From NCBI GenBank assembly GCA_019677205.1, contig JAAMXY010002091.1, forward strand, positions 1 through 50,237: a stretch of DNA of 50,237 nt. Direction: 5' to 3'. The notes under the pieces were generated by a model, which was not told the origin of the DNA, did no database searches, and saw only the letters and a program-made list of their open reading frames with translations. How positions within the stretch are numbered: position 1 is the first letter of the stretch; each line of letters opens with the position of its first letter. This DNA is from Pinguiococcus pyrenoidosus (Eukaryota > Sar > Pinguiophyceae > Pinguiochrysidales > Pinguiochrysidaceae). The position numbers and the translations under genes are program-made. This document shows positions 40,715-50,237 of the stretch, one piece after another.

Positions 40715-43700
40715 ATGGCCTCCAGCGACCGATCAGCTGATGGCTTGCGTGGGGGACAGCCGCTCTCGCGCCACAACGCAGTGGTACGTTTCCGCCCCGG
40801 CATCTCGCCAAACGACAAGTTCTGACATGCTGAGACCCCGAGCAGGACGGGAGCCAGATCGACGGCGACAACATGGAGACGGACACCGGATTGGGTCGAC
40901 GCCGCTCCGTGGTTCGGTTGGACAGGCGCCACTCGAACGTCCAGGAGCTCATGGAGGACGCCATGCACGTGGATTCGGAGAGCTTTAGTCGCTCGTGGTC
41001 CAGCATGCTGGAGAGAATGGGCTCCGGCGACCTGGGCGGCGAGAAAATGGACCTGGACGGCCCAAATGCGGCCGCGAGGGCCTCTCAGGCCAGCGTGGAT
41101 GGGCCTCCGGCTGGCAACCCGTATGGGCACACGCGCCTTGTGTTCAGCTGGGGTCGGGGCGACCTCGGCGCGCTGTTCTGGCCGGATACGGAGGACCATG
41201 GGCCGGAGGTGGAGGCGCCAGTGAGCCGCAAACGCATCATGACCGCCGCGGGCTCGTTGAACCACACGGCTGGCGTCACTGCCACGGGAGAGGTGTACGC
41301 GTGCGGCAGCAACGAAGAGGGGCAGGTGCTGGCGGATAGCGCCTTTGGAGAAGAGATCGTGAAGGACGGATTCCGCATCGTGCCGAGCCCGATCATGATC
41401 GAGGCGCTGTACACGCAGCGGGCCGTGGCCGTCGCCTGCGGCCTGTACCACACGATTGTGCTCACGTCGTCCGGAAAAGTCGTGAGCTGGGGCGCCAACG
41501 AGCTGGGGCAGCTGGGCCACGGCAGCAGCCCGTCGGCCTCGCAGCTCCGCAGCCGAGTGCGGCCCAAGGCCATGGTCGGCATGGGCTCCATCGCGGCCAT
41601 CGGCATCGCGGCCGGCGACGAGTACAGCCTCGTCCTCGGCGCCGATGGCAGCGTCTACAGCTGTGGAGACGGCCAGTGCTGCGGAAGTGGCGAGCCGGCC
41701 GCGAGGGGGTCGTTGGAGCCGGTCGCCAACTTGACGGGAGAAGCCATCTCCACCGTGTGCGCCGGACCGCGGCACGCCGGTGCCATCTCCGCCACCGGGA
41801 AGCTGTATTGCTGGGGCAAGAACAGCCGTGGCCAGTGCGGCCAGGTCCCTCCCAGCACCGAGGCCGAAGAGAAGGGCAGCGCAGCGATCTTGCTCGTGCC
41901 CACCCGCGTAGAGTTTGGCGGAGACAGCAGTTCCACGGAGGCCGTCGTGGCCGCGGCCATGGGCATGAACCACACGCTCTGCGCGACGAGCAGCGGGAAG
42001 GTGCGGACCTTTGGCTGCAACTCTTACGGGCAGCTGGGAGTCGTCTTGGACGAGGGGGGGCAAACCAGCGCACCGGGCGAAGTGCCGTTCTTCGACGGGG
42101 AGGACCCCGCAATCGCCGTGGCCTGCGGATGGGATCATTCCCTCGTGCTCACCGCAAGCGGGTGCCTCTTTGGCTTCGGCAAGAATGATTCGGGCCAGAT
42201 CATCGGCGTGAAGAAGCCGGCGGGGGATGAGAAGGTGCCGCCTCCTGCTCCGGAGGAACAGATCATCCGCGCCCCGACGGTGATCGACCAGCTCCAGCCG
42301 GCCTTCATCCAGAAGATCTTCGCCTTCGCCGACCAGACGGTGGCCCTGGGCGTCGCGCGGCACGATCTCCTGACGCGCACCTCGAGCGCCAGCAGTGGCC
42401 AGCCGCTCACGCGGCGCTTCAGCGTCGTGGGAGCGATGTCGGACCAAATAGGTATCGGTCCGAACACCATCCTGGATGCCTTCAGCGGCATGGAGATCGA
42501 CTCGGATGGGCCCGACAGCAACGTCAAGGAGGAGGCCAAGTCCGTAGCGACCGTCCCGACCGCGGCGGCGGGTGACAAAGCCGCTCCCGTGCTCAGCGCC
42601 GACGAAGAGGCGCTGGTGCGCAAGATCACAGACGTCTACGCGAGCGTGAACAGGCTCGGCGCGTCCTTCCTGAGTAGCAATGTGGCCGAGCTGGACGCGA
42701 GGGCCGCCGATGCGTCCATGACGCAGGCACTGGACAAGCTAGGCCCTGCTCTGGCCAGCCGACTAGCGGTTGCGCTGGAGACGGCCGTGACCAGCTTGGA
42801 GAAGGTGCCCAAGGGGTCGTTTCAGCCTGCCATCGTGCGGGTTCTCCTCCTGCTGTGGATGCTGCCCATCAACAGCGAGCGGAGCTTGACGGGAGCTGGT
42901 CCGAATAAGAAGGGGTCCTTCGTCCGTCTGCTCAAGCTCGTGGCCGGGATGACGCAAGAGGGCAAGGTAGTCTTAGGTCGCTTCATCTGCGAGTGCGTCC
43001 CGGAAGACGTGCTCTACGATCGGCTTCTGGCGCCGATCCATGTGCATTTGAGCTACGCGCTGCAGAGCAACACGAGGGGGCACACTCTGCCCGTGCTGGC
43101 CACGGTAGCACATGATCTGTATACCTTCAGCGAGGCAGTGGGGCACATGATCGCCCCCGACAAGTTCTACAACGACGGCTTCACCAAGCTGGACGTGCGC
43201 ATCCTGCTCGACGACCTGTACTCCTTGGCGAACACCAGCGAGGAAGTGAAGAGGCGAAGATTCTTCCTCAACCGCTATCCGGAGCTCATCCCCGCGGAGA
43301 CGAAGCTCATCATGATGCAGTTGGAGGCGAAGATCCAGCAGGCGAGGATCCAGCAGCAGGTCATGATGAACCAGATGATGTCGCAAGTCCTGGGCGGCCA
43401 GCGGCTCCCCGAGCTCCCCTTCCTCGTGCTGACGGTGGACAGAAGCGACCTGGTGCAAACCGCCCTGACGCAGCTCGCGGCCGTGCCCGAGACGGACCTG
43501 CAGAAGGAGCTGAAGGTGCGCTTCATCGGCGAGGATGGCGTGGACGAGGGTGGGGTGCGGAAGGAGTTCTACCAGCTGATCACGGAGCAGATCTTCGACA
43601 TTCAGTTTGGGATGTTCAGCCGCATGATGAACGACCGCATCGTGTGGTTCAACCAGGCGTGCACGTGGGAGCAGGACAACTACAAGGTCATCGGCAAGCT

Positions 43701-44475
43701 GGTGGCGCTTGCGATCTACAACGGCGTTATCCTGGACCTCAGCTTCCCCAACGTGCTCTACAAGAAGCTTCTGGGCCATCCCCTGTCCTTGGACGACCTC
43801 GAGGGGCTCGACCCGGAGCTGCTCCACGGGTTTCGGAAGCTGTTGGACTTTGAGCCCGCGGACGCCATTGAAGAGCTCTTCTGCCTGACGTACCAGGTGC
43901 AGTGGTCCGGCCTGGGCGAGGAGCACATGGTGGAGCTCATCCCGGGCGGGAAGGACGTCCCCGTCACCGGAGCGAACCGCGAGGATTACGTCGAGAAATA
44001 CATGAGGTACATGCTCATCGACTCGGTCAAGCAGCAGTTCGCCCCCTTTCGGGAGGGCTTCATCCGCGTCATGGGCTCCTCCAAGGTCGTGCAGCTGCTC
44101 ACGGCCATGGAGCTGGAGTATCTCGTGGTTGGCGAGCCGCAGCTAGATTTCCACGCCCTCGAGTCCAACACGGAGTACGTCGGCTTCAACAAGGACGACC
44201 CTTTCATCCGGCAATTCTGGAGCGTCGTGCACAGCATGGACTTGGCCAGTCAGCAGCAGCTGCTCATGTTCGTGACGGGGTCATCCAAGGCGCCCGTGGG
44301 TGGGCTCGGGAAGCTGACCTTCCGCATCCAGCGCGCTGGGCCGGACTCAAATCACCTCCCCACGTCGCACACCTGCTTCAACGTGCTCCTGCTGCCGCAG
44401 TACGAGACCATGGCGAAGTTGCATGACCGCTTGCACATTGCAATTCGAGAGCACCAAGGGTTTGGACTGCAGTAG
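40715..44475 (+). CDS. RCC1-repeat HECT-type E3 ubiquitin ligase (HERC-like)
   Basis: A short 5' exon (40715-40783, from MASSDRSADG) splices over 62 bp into the long exon 40846-44475, in frame with the internal ATG at 40873, giving 1232 residues. Residues about 110-520 contain RCC1 propeller blades (GSLNHTAGVTATGEVYACGS, CGLYHTIVLTSSGKVVSWG, CGWDHSLVLTASGCLFGFG). A helical linker follows. The C-terminal ~370 residues are a HECT domain: KVRFIGEDGVDEGGVRKEFY, then DRIVWFNQ, and the active-site loop LPTSHTCFNVLLLP with catalytic Cys1200, about 32 residues from the end. The enzyme accepts ubiquitin from an E2 as a thioester and passes it to substrates; the RCC1 propeller probably recruits a partner. 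HERC4-like proteins share this layout. The 3' end is 163 bp from the convergent gene's stop. Confidence 0.92.
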
Positions 44476-44638
44476 CAGCTCCGTTGGAAGCTCCACGCAG
44501 AGGAATCTGCGACATGATTTGTGTACTGCGGGCAAGAAGAGTCCTCGGTGCGAGCGCCATTCGTCAAAGGAAAGCATTGAAGCATAGGGTGATCCCACCG
44601 TCTCGTCGTTCTCGTAGTCACTTCCATCTTCGATACGT

Positions 44639-46241
44639 CTATCTACGTCGGTCTGGTCGTAGGGACTTGCCGATCTGGTCTCGACCGTCAGGCCGGTTTT
44701 GCTGCCTGAAGACAGCATGGACTTCGGGCAGCAGCACATTTCTAACGATGTACAACAACAGCACGAGGAAGAGGAGCGCCTCGCAGGTCTTTAGAAAGGC
44801 CGTTTCTCGCGTGATGAGCAGGAGAGAGCACTCTTCCCGCTGCTCGCTTTCCCTCCAGAAGCCCGCCCTTGTGCCGGTCATCGCGGCACAGATCTCATGG
44901 TCCGCTTTGCCCTGCCAGAAGCCGATCCCCAGTCCCTGAAACTCCAAGTACGGCCCATTCCTGGAGCAGCACATAGCGTCACTTCGAAAACGGACCAAAA
45001 ACAAAAGAAGAGCACACCGCCTGCGTTGTCGCACCTGAAGAGAAGTTGGAGAGGCCGCTGGACGAAGAAGGAGTAGGCGTAGTCGAAGACGGTTCGCAAA
45101 GCCGTCGCGGAGACGATGTTGCCAAAGACCAAGAAGACGGCCACAAGCGCCGCGACTCTGAACAGGACTCGGCACTGCAAGACCGTCGGATGGGAGAGAG
45201 CCAGGCTGAGTTGAAGGCACCATGGTGCTATGCGTGCCGAGTCCTCCTTACCACAAAGGCGATACCCGTCGCAATCAACCGCGCCAGCCCTTTGGCTTCC
45301 TTGTTCACCGACTCTCGAACCGTTTCTGAGAGGCTCGGCTCCGTTTCGGGCAGTCCGAACACCAGCTCATACACAATTGGGACGCCTTGGTTTCGCGTGG
45401 TTGTTAAGCGGCCACTTCTCTTCGTCCTACCGAAGCCAAATCGCTCAAAGCCACGCACCATTTTCGTCGTTTTCTGGCACGTCTCTCGCGAGATCGGACG
45501 ACCTGCCAATGACGCTGGTGCTCAAGAAGCACGTATTCCGCAAGAGTCCATCCCGGAACTCGGCGGGCCGCGGCAGCAGCACGTACGTCGTTTGGAAGCT
45601 ACTAAAATGGAACCAGCGCTGCCTGCGCCATCGTATTGAGGTCTGCAGAGCACAATCCAAGCATCGCCAACGTCAGCTCTCTGCTCCGATCCGAACACCG
45701 TCGCTTTCTATCGTCGTACCTCGAGGCCACGAACCGACAACCAGCGGCGCAGGAGCTGGATCTCTCGCATCTCCGCTTGCGGCGGCACATCCGGCAAGTG
45801 GTTCAGCTGTCTCCGCGACACGCTCCCGAGAACCGGAAAGTACGTGTACGTGGTCTCGACCAGCTTGATCACGCCACTCTGGCGGTGCTCCGCGGCGGTG
45901 TCCAGAGTGTCCAGAAGCGCCTGGATGCCCGGAAAGGTCGGATTCCGCACGTGCTCGTCCGGGTCGAATCCGCGCCAGCGACGCTGGAACCGGGCTCTCC
46001 AGCTGCGCGGCGCCGTCAACGGAGTCTGCGCGGTCGCTGGTGTCGCAGCGACGTCTGATGCGGTCGGCGCAAAGCTAGACAGCGCGCAGCGGAGGCCGAT
46101 GATAGGTCGCGGCTCTCTTTGGAGCGCAAAAGCGCCGCGCAAGGCGCTCTCCACCGCGTCCGCCGCCAAGTTCTCCGTGAGCACCACGCTGCGCTCATCG
46201 TGTCCATGTGCCACAAGAATCGTGTGCAGCGGCTTTCTCAT
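44639..46241 (-). CDS. Two-TM orphan protein
   Basis: Five exons (46241-45720, 45642-45503, 45426-45252, 45174-45035, 44960-44639) with consistent phases give 432 residues. The N-terminal 170 residues are soluble and Arg-rich (MRKPLHTILVAHGHDERSVV) and include a conserved-looking NPTFPGIQALLDTLDTA segment. Two strong hydrophobic helices lie in the second half: VLFRVAALVAVFLVFGNIV and CEALLFLVLLLYIVRNVLL. A charged loop with GFWQGKADHEIC lies between them, and a basic tail follows the second. The layout suggests an integral membrane protein with a long soluble N-terminal region. I cannot name a family. It shares a very short (143 bp) divergent promoter gap with the NFU-like gene. Confidence 0.6.
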
Positions 46242-46309
46242 GTGTCGGAGAGAGGCACTCTGCACCGCAAACCACTTGAAAGACAACTAAACGCTTCGTG
46301 CGCGATTCC

Positions 46310-46345
46310 AACGGCTACTCATTTTGAACGTTTTAAAATTACAAA
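46310..46345. promoter_or_regulatory. AT-rich core in divergent gap 46242-46384
   Basis: GTTTTAAAATT at 46330-46340 lies in only 143 bp between two start codons, followed by a CG dinucleotide run (46347-46362). The closeness of both starts makes this the tightest candidate bidirectional promoter in the window. Confidence 0.4.
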
Positions 46346-46384
46346 AGCGCGCGCGCGAGCGCGCATGTGGCCCTTACGAGCGCC

Positions 46385-47445
46385 ATGACATCGGCACAGC
46401 TCGCTAGCGTGCTGATCGTGTGGACGCTTGCGTCGTCTGGCCAGGCTTTCGTGCGCCCAGGTGCTTCTTTGGCGCGGAGAGGATTGAGCGAGTCGTGCGT
46501 GCGCTGAAGAGGGATCTTTCAGGATGTAGTCGAGGTGCGCGGACGGCGTCTTCGCGGTTGTTCTCCGCGGAAGAGACGCTGATCATGACGGAGGAGAACG
46601 TGGAGATGGTCCTTCAAGAGGCGCGCGACAAGTTTGGCACGATCTTTGGATACAGGTGCGAGTGCGTCGCGGTTTTCCACGCTTCCAAAACGCTCAGCGG
46701 TGTTGTCTTTTGTCCATTTCAGCGCGGAGAATCGCCAGGTTGGCATCACCGGAGAGGTGGATCTAGCGTTCGTGGACGGTCCGTGCGTCGTGATCCGCCT
46801 GAGCGGCCGCTTTTGGCACGAGCGGAAGACGGTTCTTGCTCGCGTTGGTAGAGTCGTCGTCGCGTGGCAAGTGGAAGTTGCAAGAGCTCAACATCGGGTC
46901 GCTCCGTAGGCACGTACATCCAGCAGCGGATTCCAGAGATCATCGATGTCAGCGTGGAGTCACCCGATCAATTGGACGACTCCGACAAAGTGGAAGTACG
47001 TACAGGAGAAGCGTCATCGCACGCACTTCGAGCAAATGCCTTGCCTAAAGCTCTGTCTTCGGTGTTAGACTGGAGGAGGCGGCGACGTGTTCAATTTGTA
47101 GCGCTGCGGCTCATGCGGAGAACCCAAAGAAGACGTGGGGCTGCTCTCACTTTCCCTCTTTAGCTCGGTCTCGGCTCGATGTGCAAGGTCGCTCGCATCT
47201 CAATTGCGTCGTTGCCAGAAAGCTCGTGCTTGCCGAGAGGCTCCAGGTTGGGCGGAGCTCATCTCAGGCGTCGACTGCCTGTCACGACGCAAGCTTTAGC
47301 CAGTGACCCGTCCCCTGTCCCAATTGCTCAGGTCTGCAGCACCTGCCAGCTGTGTTGTACTCTCGACCATCTCCCGGAGGCCGCTCGCAAGCTGGGAAAG
47401 GAGGATGCTGCGGCGCAAGCGCCGACGATCCATGATATCAGCTGA
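46385..47445 (+). CDS. Plastid NFU-like domain protein lacking the CxxC cluster motif
   Basis: Four exons are firm (46385-46494, 46530-46655, 46723-46847, 46910-46995). The leader SVLIVWTLASSGQA is followed by FVRP, a textbook ASAFAP plastid signal, then a Ser/Arg-rich transit stretch. The mature part aligns in pattern with the NifU C-terminal (NFU) domain: MTEENVEMVLQEARDKFG, then VDLAFVDGPCVVIRLSG, then RIPEIIDVSV. At the position of the cluster-binding CGSC the sequence reads SGRFWHERK, without cysteine, as in the degenerate second NFU domain of plant plastid NFU proteins. It therefore cannot carry an Fe-S cluster by the usual ligands. Intron 1 (46495-46529) would be only 35 bp. Exons after 46996 are uncertain: a stop within a few codons or a last exon from 47164 to 47445 are both possible. 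Confidence 0.6.
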
Positions 47446-47510
47446 TCATTCTACCGTTAAGAGTAAAAAGTGTTAGCGTGATAAAATTCACATCTATATT
47501 CGTCCAGATC
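47445..47510 (+). promoter_or_regulatory. AT-rich island upstream of PINX1
   Basis: An AT-rich stretch (AGAGTAAAAAGTG, then GATAAAATTCACA) lies about 100-165 bp upstream of the PINX1 start, after the NFU-like gene on the same strand. It is a candidate promoter by composition and position. Confidence 0.3.
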
Positions 47511-47612
47511 GCTCCGGATCATTCGCGGTGAAACGGTCAGCGAGCCTTGTTCTCCCTGCTTTCCCCCGGCGCCATTCTCCCCTGCGACCCCTTCTCTCGC
47601 CACTTGTCCACC

Positions 47613-48308
47613 ATGTCGGTGTCGCAAGTGGAGGCGGGTCGGAATGCGTCATGGAAGAGCAACAACTTTGGGGCGCGCCTCATGGCCAAGATGGGCTGGA
47701 GCGCCGGTAAGGGCCTCGGCCGGACCGAGTCGGGCCGAACCGACAATGTGACCGTGGTGAAGAAGACCGAGAACCTGGGCCTGGGCGCGCAGCTGGATCT
47801 GACAGGGCAGCTGGGCTGGAGCTCCACCGCACAAGGCTTTGGCAGTCTTCTGGAGTCGCTGAACAGCAAATACGGACAGCCGCAGCGCAAAGCGAAGAAG
47901 AGCAAGCGGGCGCAACTGGGGCTGAGCGGCAAAGTGGTGGCGTATAGCAAGCGGAGAAAGAGCAAGGATGTGGCGGGCTACTCGGAGGCGGATCTCCGCG
48001 CAATTTTGGGCCAAACCAAGGCGGAGAGCGACTCAAAGAGAACGGCGGCCGGAGGAGACGGCCGGGTGGAGACGGAGGCGGAGACGGAGACGGAGACGCA
48101 GATGCAGGCACGGACGGAGCAGAGGGCTGCAGACAGTGACGCAGAGACGAAGAAAAAGAAGGGAAAGAAGAGGAAGAGCACGGAGGCGGAGGAGGAGCCG
48201 GAAAGGTCGAAGATGAAGAGGAAGAAGATGAAGCAGACCAAGGACCGAACAGCGAGGAACGCAAAGAAGTCCAAGAAAGCCAAGGCCAAGAGAGCCGCAC
48301 CAAGTTGA
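47613..48308 (+). CDS. PINX1: PINX1/PXR1 G-patch nucleolar protein
   Basis: One exon of 231 residues from the ATG at 47613 (an upstream TTG-started frame was not used). The G-patch is clear: NNFGARLMAKMGWSAGKGLG, then TDNVTVVKKTENLGLGA. It is followed by the family-specific WSSTAQGFGSLLESLN and KVVAYSKRRKSKDVAGYSEADLRAI segments. The C-terminal third is Lys/Glu-rich, with an ETETET run and nucleolar-type lysine clusters. PINX1/Pxr1 activates the DEAH helicase Prp43/DHX15 in ribosome biogenesis and, in animals and yeast, inhibits telomerase. The match in domain order and linker motifs makes this assignment strong. Confidence 0.9.
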   Translation: MSVSQVEAGRNASWKSNNFGARLMAKMGWSAGKGLGRTESGRTDNVTVVKKTENLGLGAQLDLTGQLGWSSTAQGFGSLLESLNSKYGQPQRKAKKSKRAQLGLSGKVVAYSKRRKSKDVAGYSEADLRAILGQTKAESDSKRTAAGGDGRVETEAETETETQMQARTEQRAADSDAETKKKKGKKRKSTEAEEEPERSKMKRKKMKQTKDRTARNAKKSKKAKAKRAAPS

Positions 48309-48474
48309 CAATACTGATTCGTTCCTGTCTGTTAGCGGCCTCTGCGCAAACGCGCTGAAAATGGGAGAAGTACACTCAGCTAGCTCCATCTGTACACGGC
48401 TGAGAGAGAAGCACCCGCGATGGCAGTATTTCGCGCGACTCTTCAGAGGCCGCTGTGCGCACCGCACGTTGCAG

Positions 48475-49848
48475 CTAATCGTAGATGGAGCGGTACTCCG
48501 ATATCTGATATCCGCCACTCTGAAGAAATGCAAACAGGTGGAAAAGAGCGATTGCGAGCGTGAGCAAGGCGCTTCCGCAACAAAAAGGAAACGGCACCCA
48601 AGCTGCGCAGACGAGCAACGACGCCTGGTTGCACAGATGCTGGCGTGTACCTGGTCGTATTCGCTCTTGTACTCGCTGATTTGATAGCCGCCGCTCTTCT
48701 TTGTGATGCCCTCGACCTCCTACGCGCCAGACATGCATTGTCAGTCGCAGTGGAAACGAAACCAGTTGGAGAATCTTGCGGGAAAGGAGAAGACGGAGAA
48801 GACGGAGAAGAAGGAGAAGAAGGAGAAGAAGGAGAACAAGACCGAGGCTCACCGCTTCGTCCTCTTTGCGCTTGGCATCCGTCTCCGTCTCGACGTGGAG
48901 ACCGTAGAGTTGCTCTTGCTCGCGGGCAGGAAGCGTGCTAACAGGATAGCTCTGCAGGTTGGCCCACCAAGCGCAAAAACGTCCACCACCACAAGCGAGG
49001 AAGGAGGTGAGCAATCCATCGGATGGAACGCTGCTGGTCCAGCAATACCCTTGGGTTGCGCATCGCACCTGAGACTGCATGAACAACTCCGACTGATGCG
49101 GCGAGGGGCCTCTTCGCGCGGCGCGGACGGACGCGGTCTCTTCATGATCTCTTCGCCGCGCAACCAGACTCGCTGCGCGATCCTGCGCCCGCTCCGTCCG
49201 CTGCCTCTCCGCTGCTAGTCTCTGCGCTTCGGAGCGCGGGAAGTTCAACCAGCTGCGGTCGGGCTCCTCCCTTTTCTCCTCCGCTTCCGGTTCCACCGGC
49301 TCTCCGTGCGCTTCGGCCATCTTCCGTCGCGTGGCATCCTTGAGATTCGCATCCGCCATCGGATTCACCGCCTCTTGCGCGCGCACGGGACCTGGCGCCG
49401 AGGGTCCAAAGCTGGCTCCCAGCACCGGATACGCGCCCGACTTCGGTCCCGATGCGACGCGTTAGGTACGCCATCCTGCATGCTTCTGTTCTCACCCCCC
49501 CCCGACGCACTTACGGATGGGACGACGTGGCCAACTGCAGTCGGCGTGACCTCGCTGGCCTGGACAACGCTGAAGAACACAGGGGGTCAACGCGCGCTTT
49601 CACGGCGTAGGAAGGGAGACCCGCAGGTACCTCGCGACTGCGGTAGCTACTGGCACCGCAGGATGGCCATCCGCGGCGTCGGAGCGCAGCTGATCATACG
49701 CTTCGACGTGTCTGGGCCGCACTTCGTGGGAGGGAACTTCTGGCCAGCTATTGCACAGCGTCAGTTGGCTACGGCGCCGCCTCAAAAGCCGCAGGCATCG
49801 GTACCTGGCCGCCGCTCTGGTATCATCGGGCCTCTTCTGGGTGGCCAT
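48475..49848 (-). CDS. Orphan protein ending in a duplicated SGGYQISEY exon
   Basis: Seven exons (49848-49805, 49747-49631, 49569-49515, 49440-49069, 48951-48853, 48719-48651, 48519-48475) keep phase and give 266 residues. The central part is charged and helical (AAERQRTERAQDRAASLVARR). The last two exons encode nearly the same peptide: exon 6 ends SGGYQISEYKSEYDQ and exon 7 is SGGYQISEYRSIYD followed by stop, joined at a phase 0 boundary. This looks like a tandem exon duplication. The family is not recognised and no signal peptide is seen. Intron 5 (48720-48852) contains a GAGAAGGA-type repeat on the plus strand. Confidence 0.65.
48783..48842. repeat. Purine-rich GAGAAG(GA) repeat
   Basis: A run of AAGGAGAAGA-type units lies within intron 5 of the gene at 48475, pyrimidine-rich on its coding strand. 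It may serve as an extended polypyrimidine tract; it is otherwise simple sequence. Confidence 0.6.
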
Positions 49849-49988
49849 ACCGAAACACCGGCGCAAACGCCACCAAAGTGGCGCGGAGAGAAGTGCCTTT
49901 CGAGAACGACAGTCTCCGCGTCTTTCTGTGGAGTCTTGTCGCGCTGTGATACGGGTGATCAGAAGGCCAGAGGACCGGAGGAGACAAC

Positions 49989-50150
49989 TTTTAAAAATAG
50001 ATGGACGAATTGGAGAGAGGGAAAGTCGGGGTGGAGGTTCTCGAGAGGCTTCTTCAAAGTCCTAATTTACCCTTGCGATATTCAAATACGTGAATAAACT
50101 ATTAAATATAGAGTTTTTAAAATATTGCGAAAGTCTGGAAAATGATTTTG
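49989..50150 (-). promoter_or_regulatory. AT-rich upstream region at right edge
   Basis: The 389 bp upstream of the start at 49848 contain CTTTTAAAAA at 49989-49998 and an AT-rich island at about 50085-50150 with GTTTTTAAAAT at 50113-50123. They match the promoter-gap islands elsewhere. No gene was seen before the window edge. Confidence 0.35.
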
Positions 50151-50237
50151 CATTCTGTCACCCTTGGGCTCTTTGGCTCCGCTCCAAAGATGACAAAGGA
50201 CAAATCCACATTGCAGTAGAAACAGCGCAAGGGTCCT

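Noticed and set aside
40657-42447. 596-codon minus-strand ORF opposite the HECT gene
   Set aside because: It is a shadow of the GC-rich plus-strand coding sequence; its residues (His/Arg/Ala-rich) have no domain, while the plus strand has RCC1 and HECT domains.

Overview
This is a gene-dense stretch of a nuclear genome from a photosynthetic eukaryote with a complex red-type plastid, most likely a stramenopile alga or a relative such as a haptophyte. The coding DNA is GC-rich. Genes carry GT-AG introns, mostly 45-150 bp, often starting GTGCG, GTACG or GTGAG. At least three predicted proteins (genes at 18674, 20525 and 46385) start with a signal peptide whose cleavage site is followed by Phe, the 'ASAFAP' entry signal of secondary red plastids. 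The species cannot be named from the sequence.

Layout, left to right: an EF-hand membrane protein running off the left edge (-); a coiled-coil orphan (+); an RMI2-like OB-fold protein (-); an ARM-repeat/protein-kinase fusion (+); a 20S proteasome alpha subunit with a signal peptide (-); a YacP-like NYN ribonuclease (+); a zeta-toxin-fold P-loop kinase (-) and a PH-domain protein (-); plant-type ATP phosphofructokinase with 11 exons (+); RUVBL1/pontin (-); a plastid class V aminotransferase (+) and a plastid PDZ-like protein (+); a three-CNBD cyclic-nucleotide-binding protein (-); a membrane-anchored orphan (+); a small basic-tailed ORF (-); a weak ORF (+) and a five-exon orphan (+); a 2207-residue RalGAP beta homologue (-); an exonuclease 1 with a PIP box and RanBP2 zinc finger (-); an RCC1-HECT ubiquitin ligase (+); a two-TM orphan (-); a plastid NFU-like protein without CxxC (+); PINX1 (+); and an orphan ending in two copies of the same exon (-).

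Neighbouring genes mostly alternate in strand, giving divergent and convergent pairs. The window therefore reads as a string of shared promoters and abutting 3' ends; the tightest convergent pair has stop codons 11 bp apart. Most divergent gaps hold a short AT-rich island (about 40-125 bp) inside GC-rich DNA, several with TTTTAAA-type cores. These are the best promoter candidates.

No operon-like functional clustering is evident. Housekeeping themes are genome maintenance (EXO1, RMI2-like, RUVBL1, PINX1), signalling (kinase, CNBD, PH, RalGAP, EF-hand), proteostasis (proteasome alpha, HECT) and plastid biology (aminotransferase, PDZ, NFU-like, perhaps NYN and the proteasome subunit). I saw no rRNA, tRNA, CRISPR or intact mobile element. 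Exon models were built by hand from splice signals and frame continuity; where they are uncertain the entry says so.
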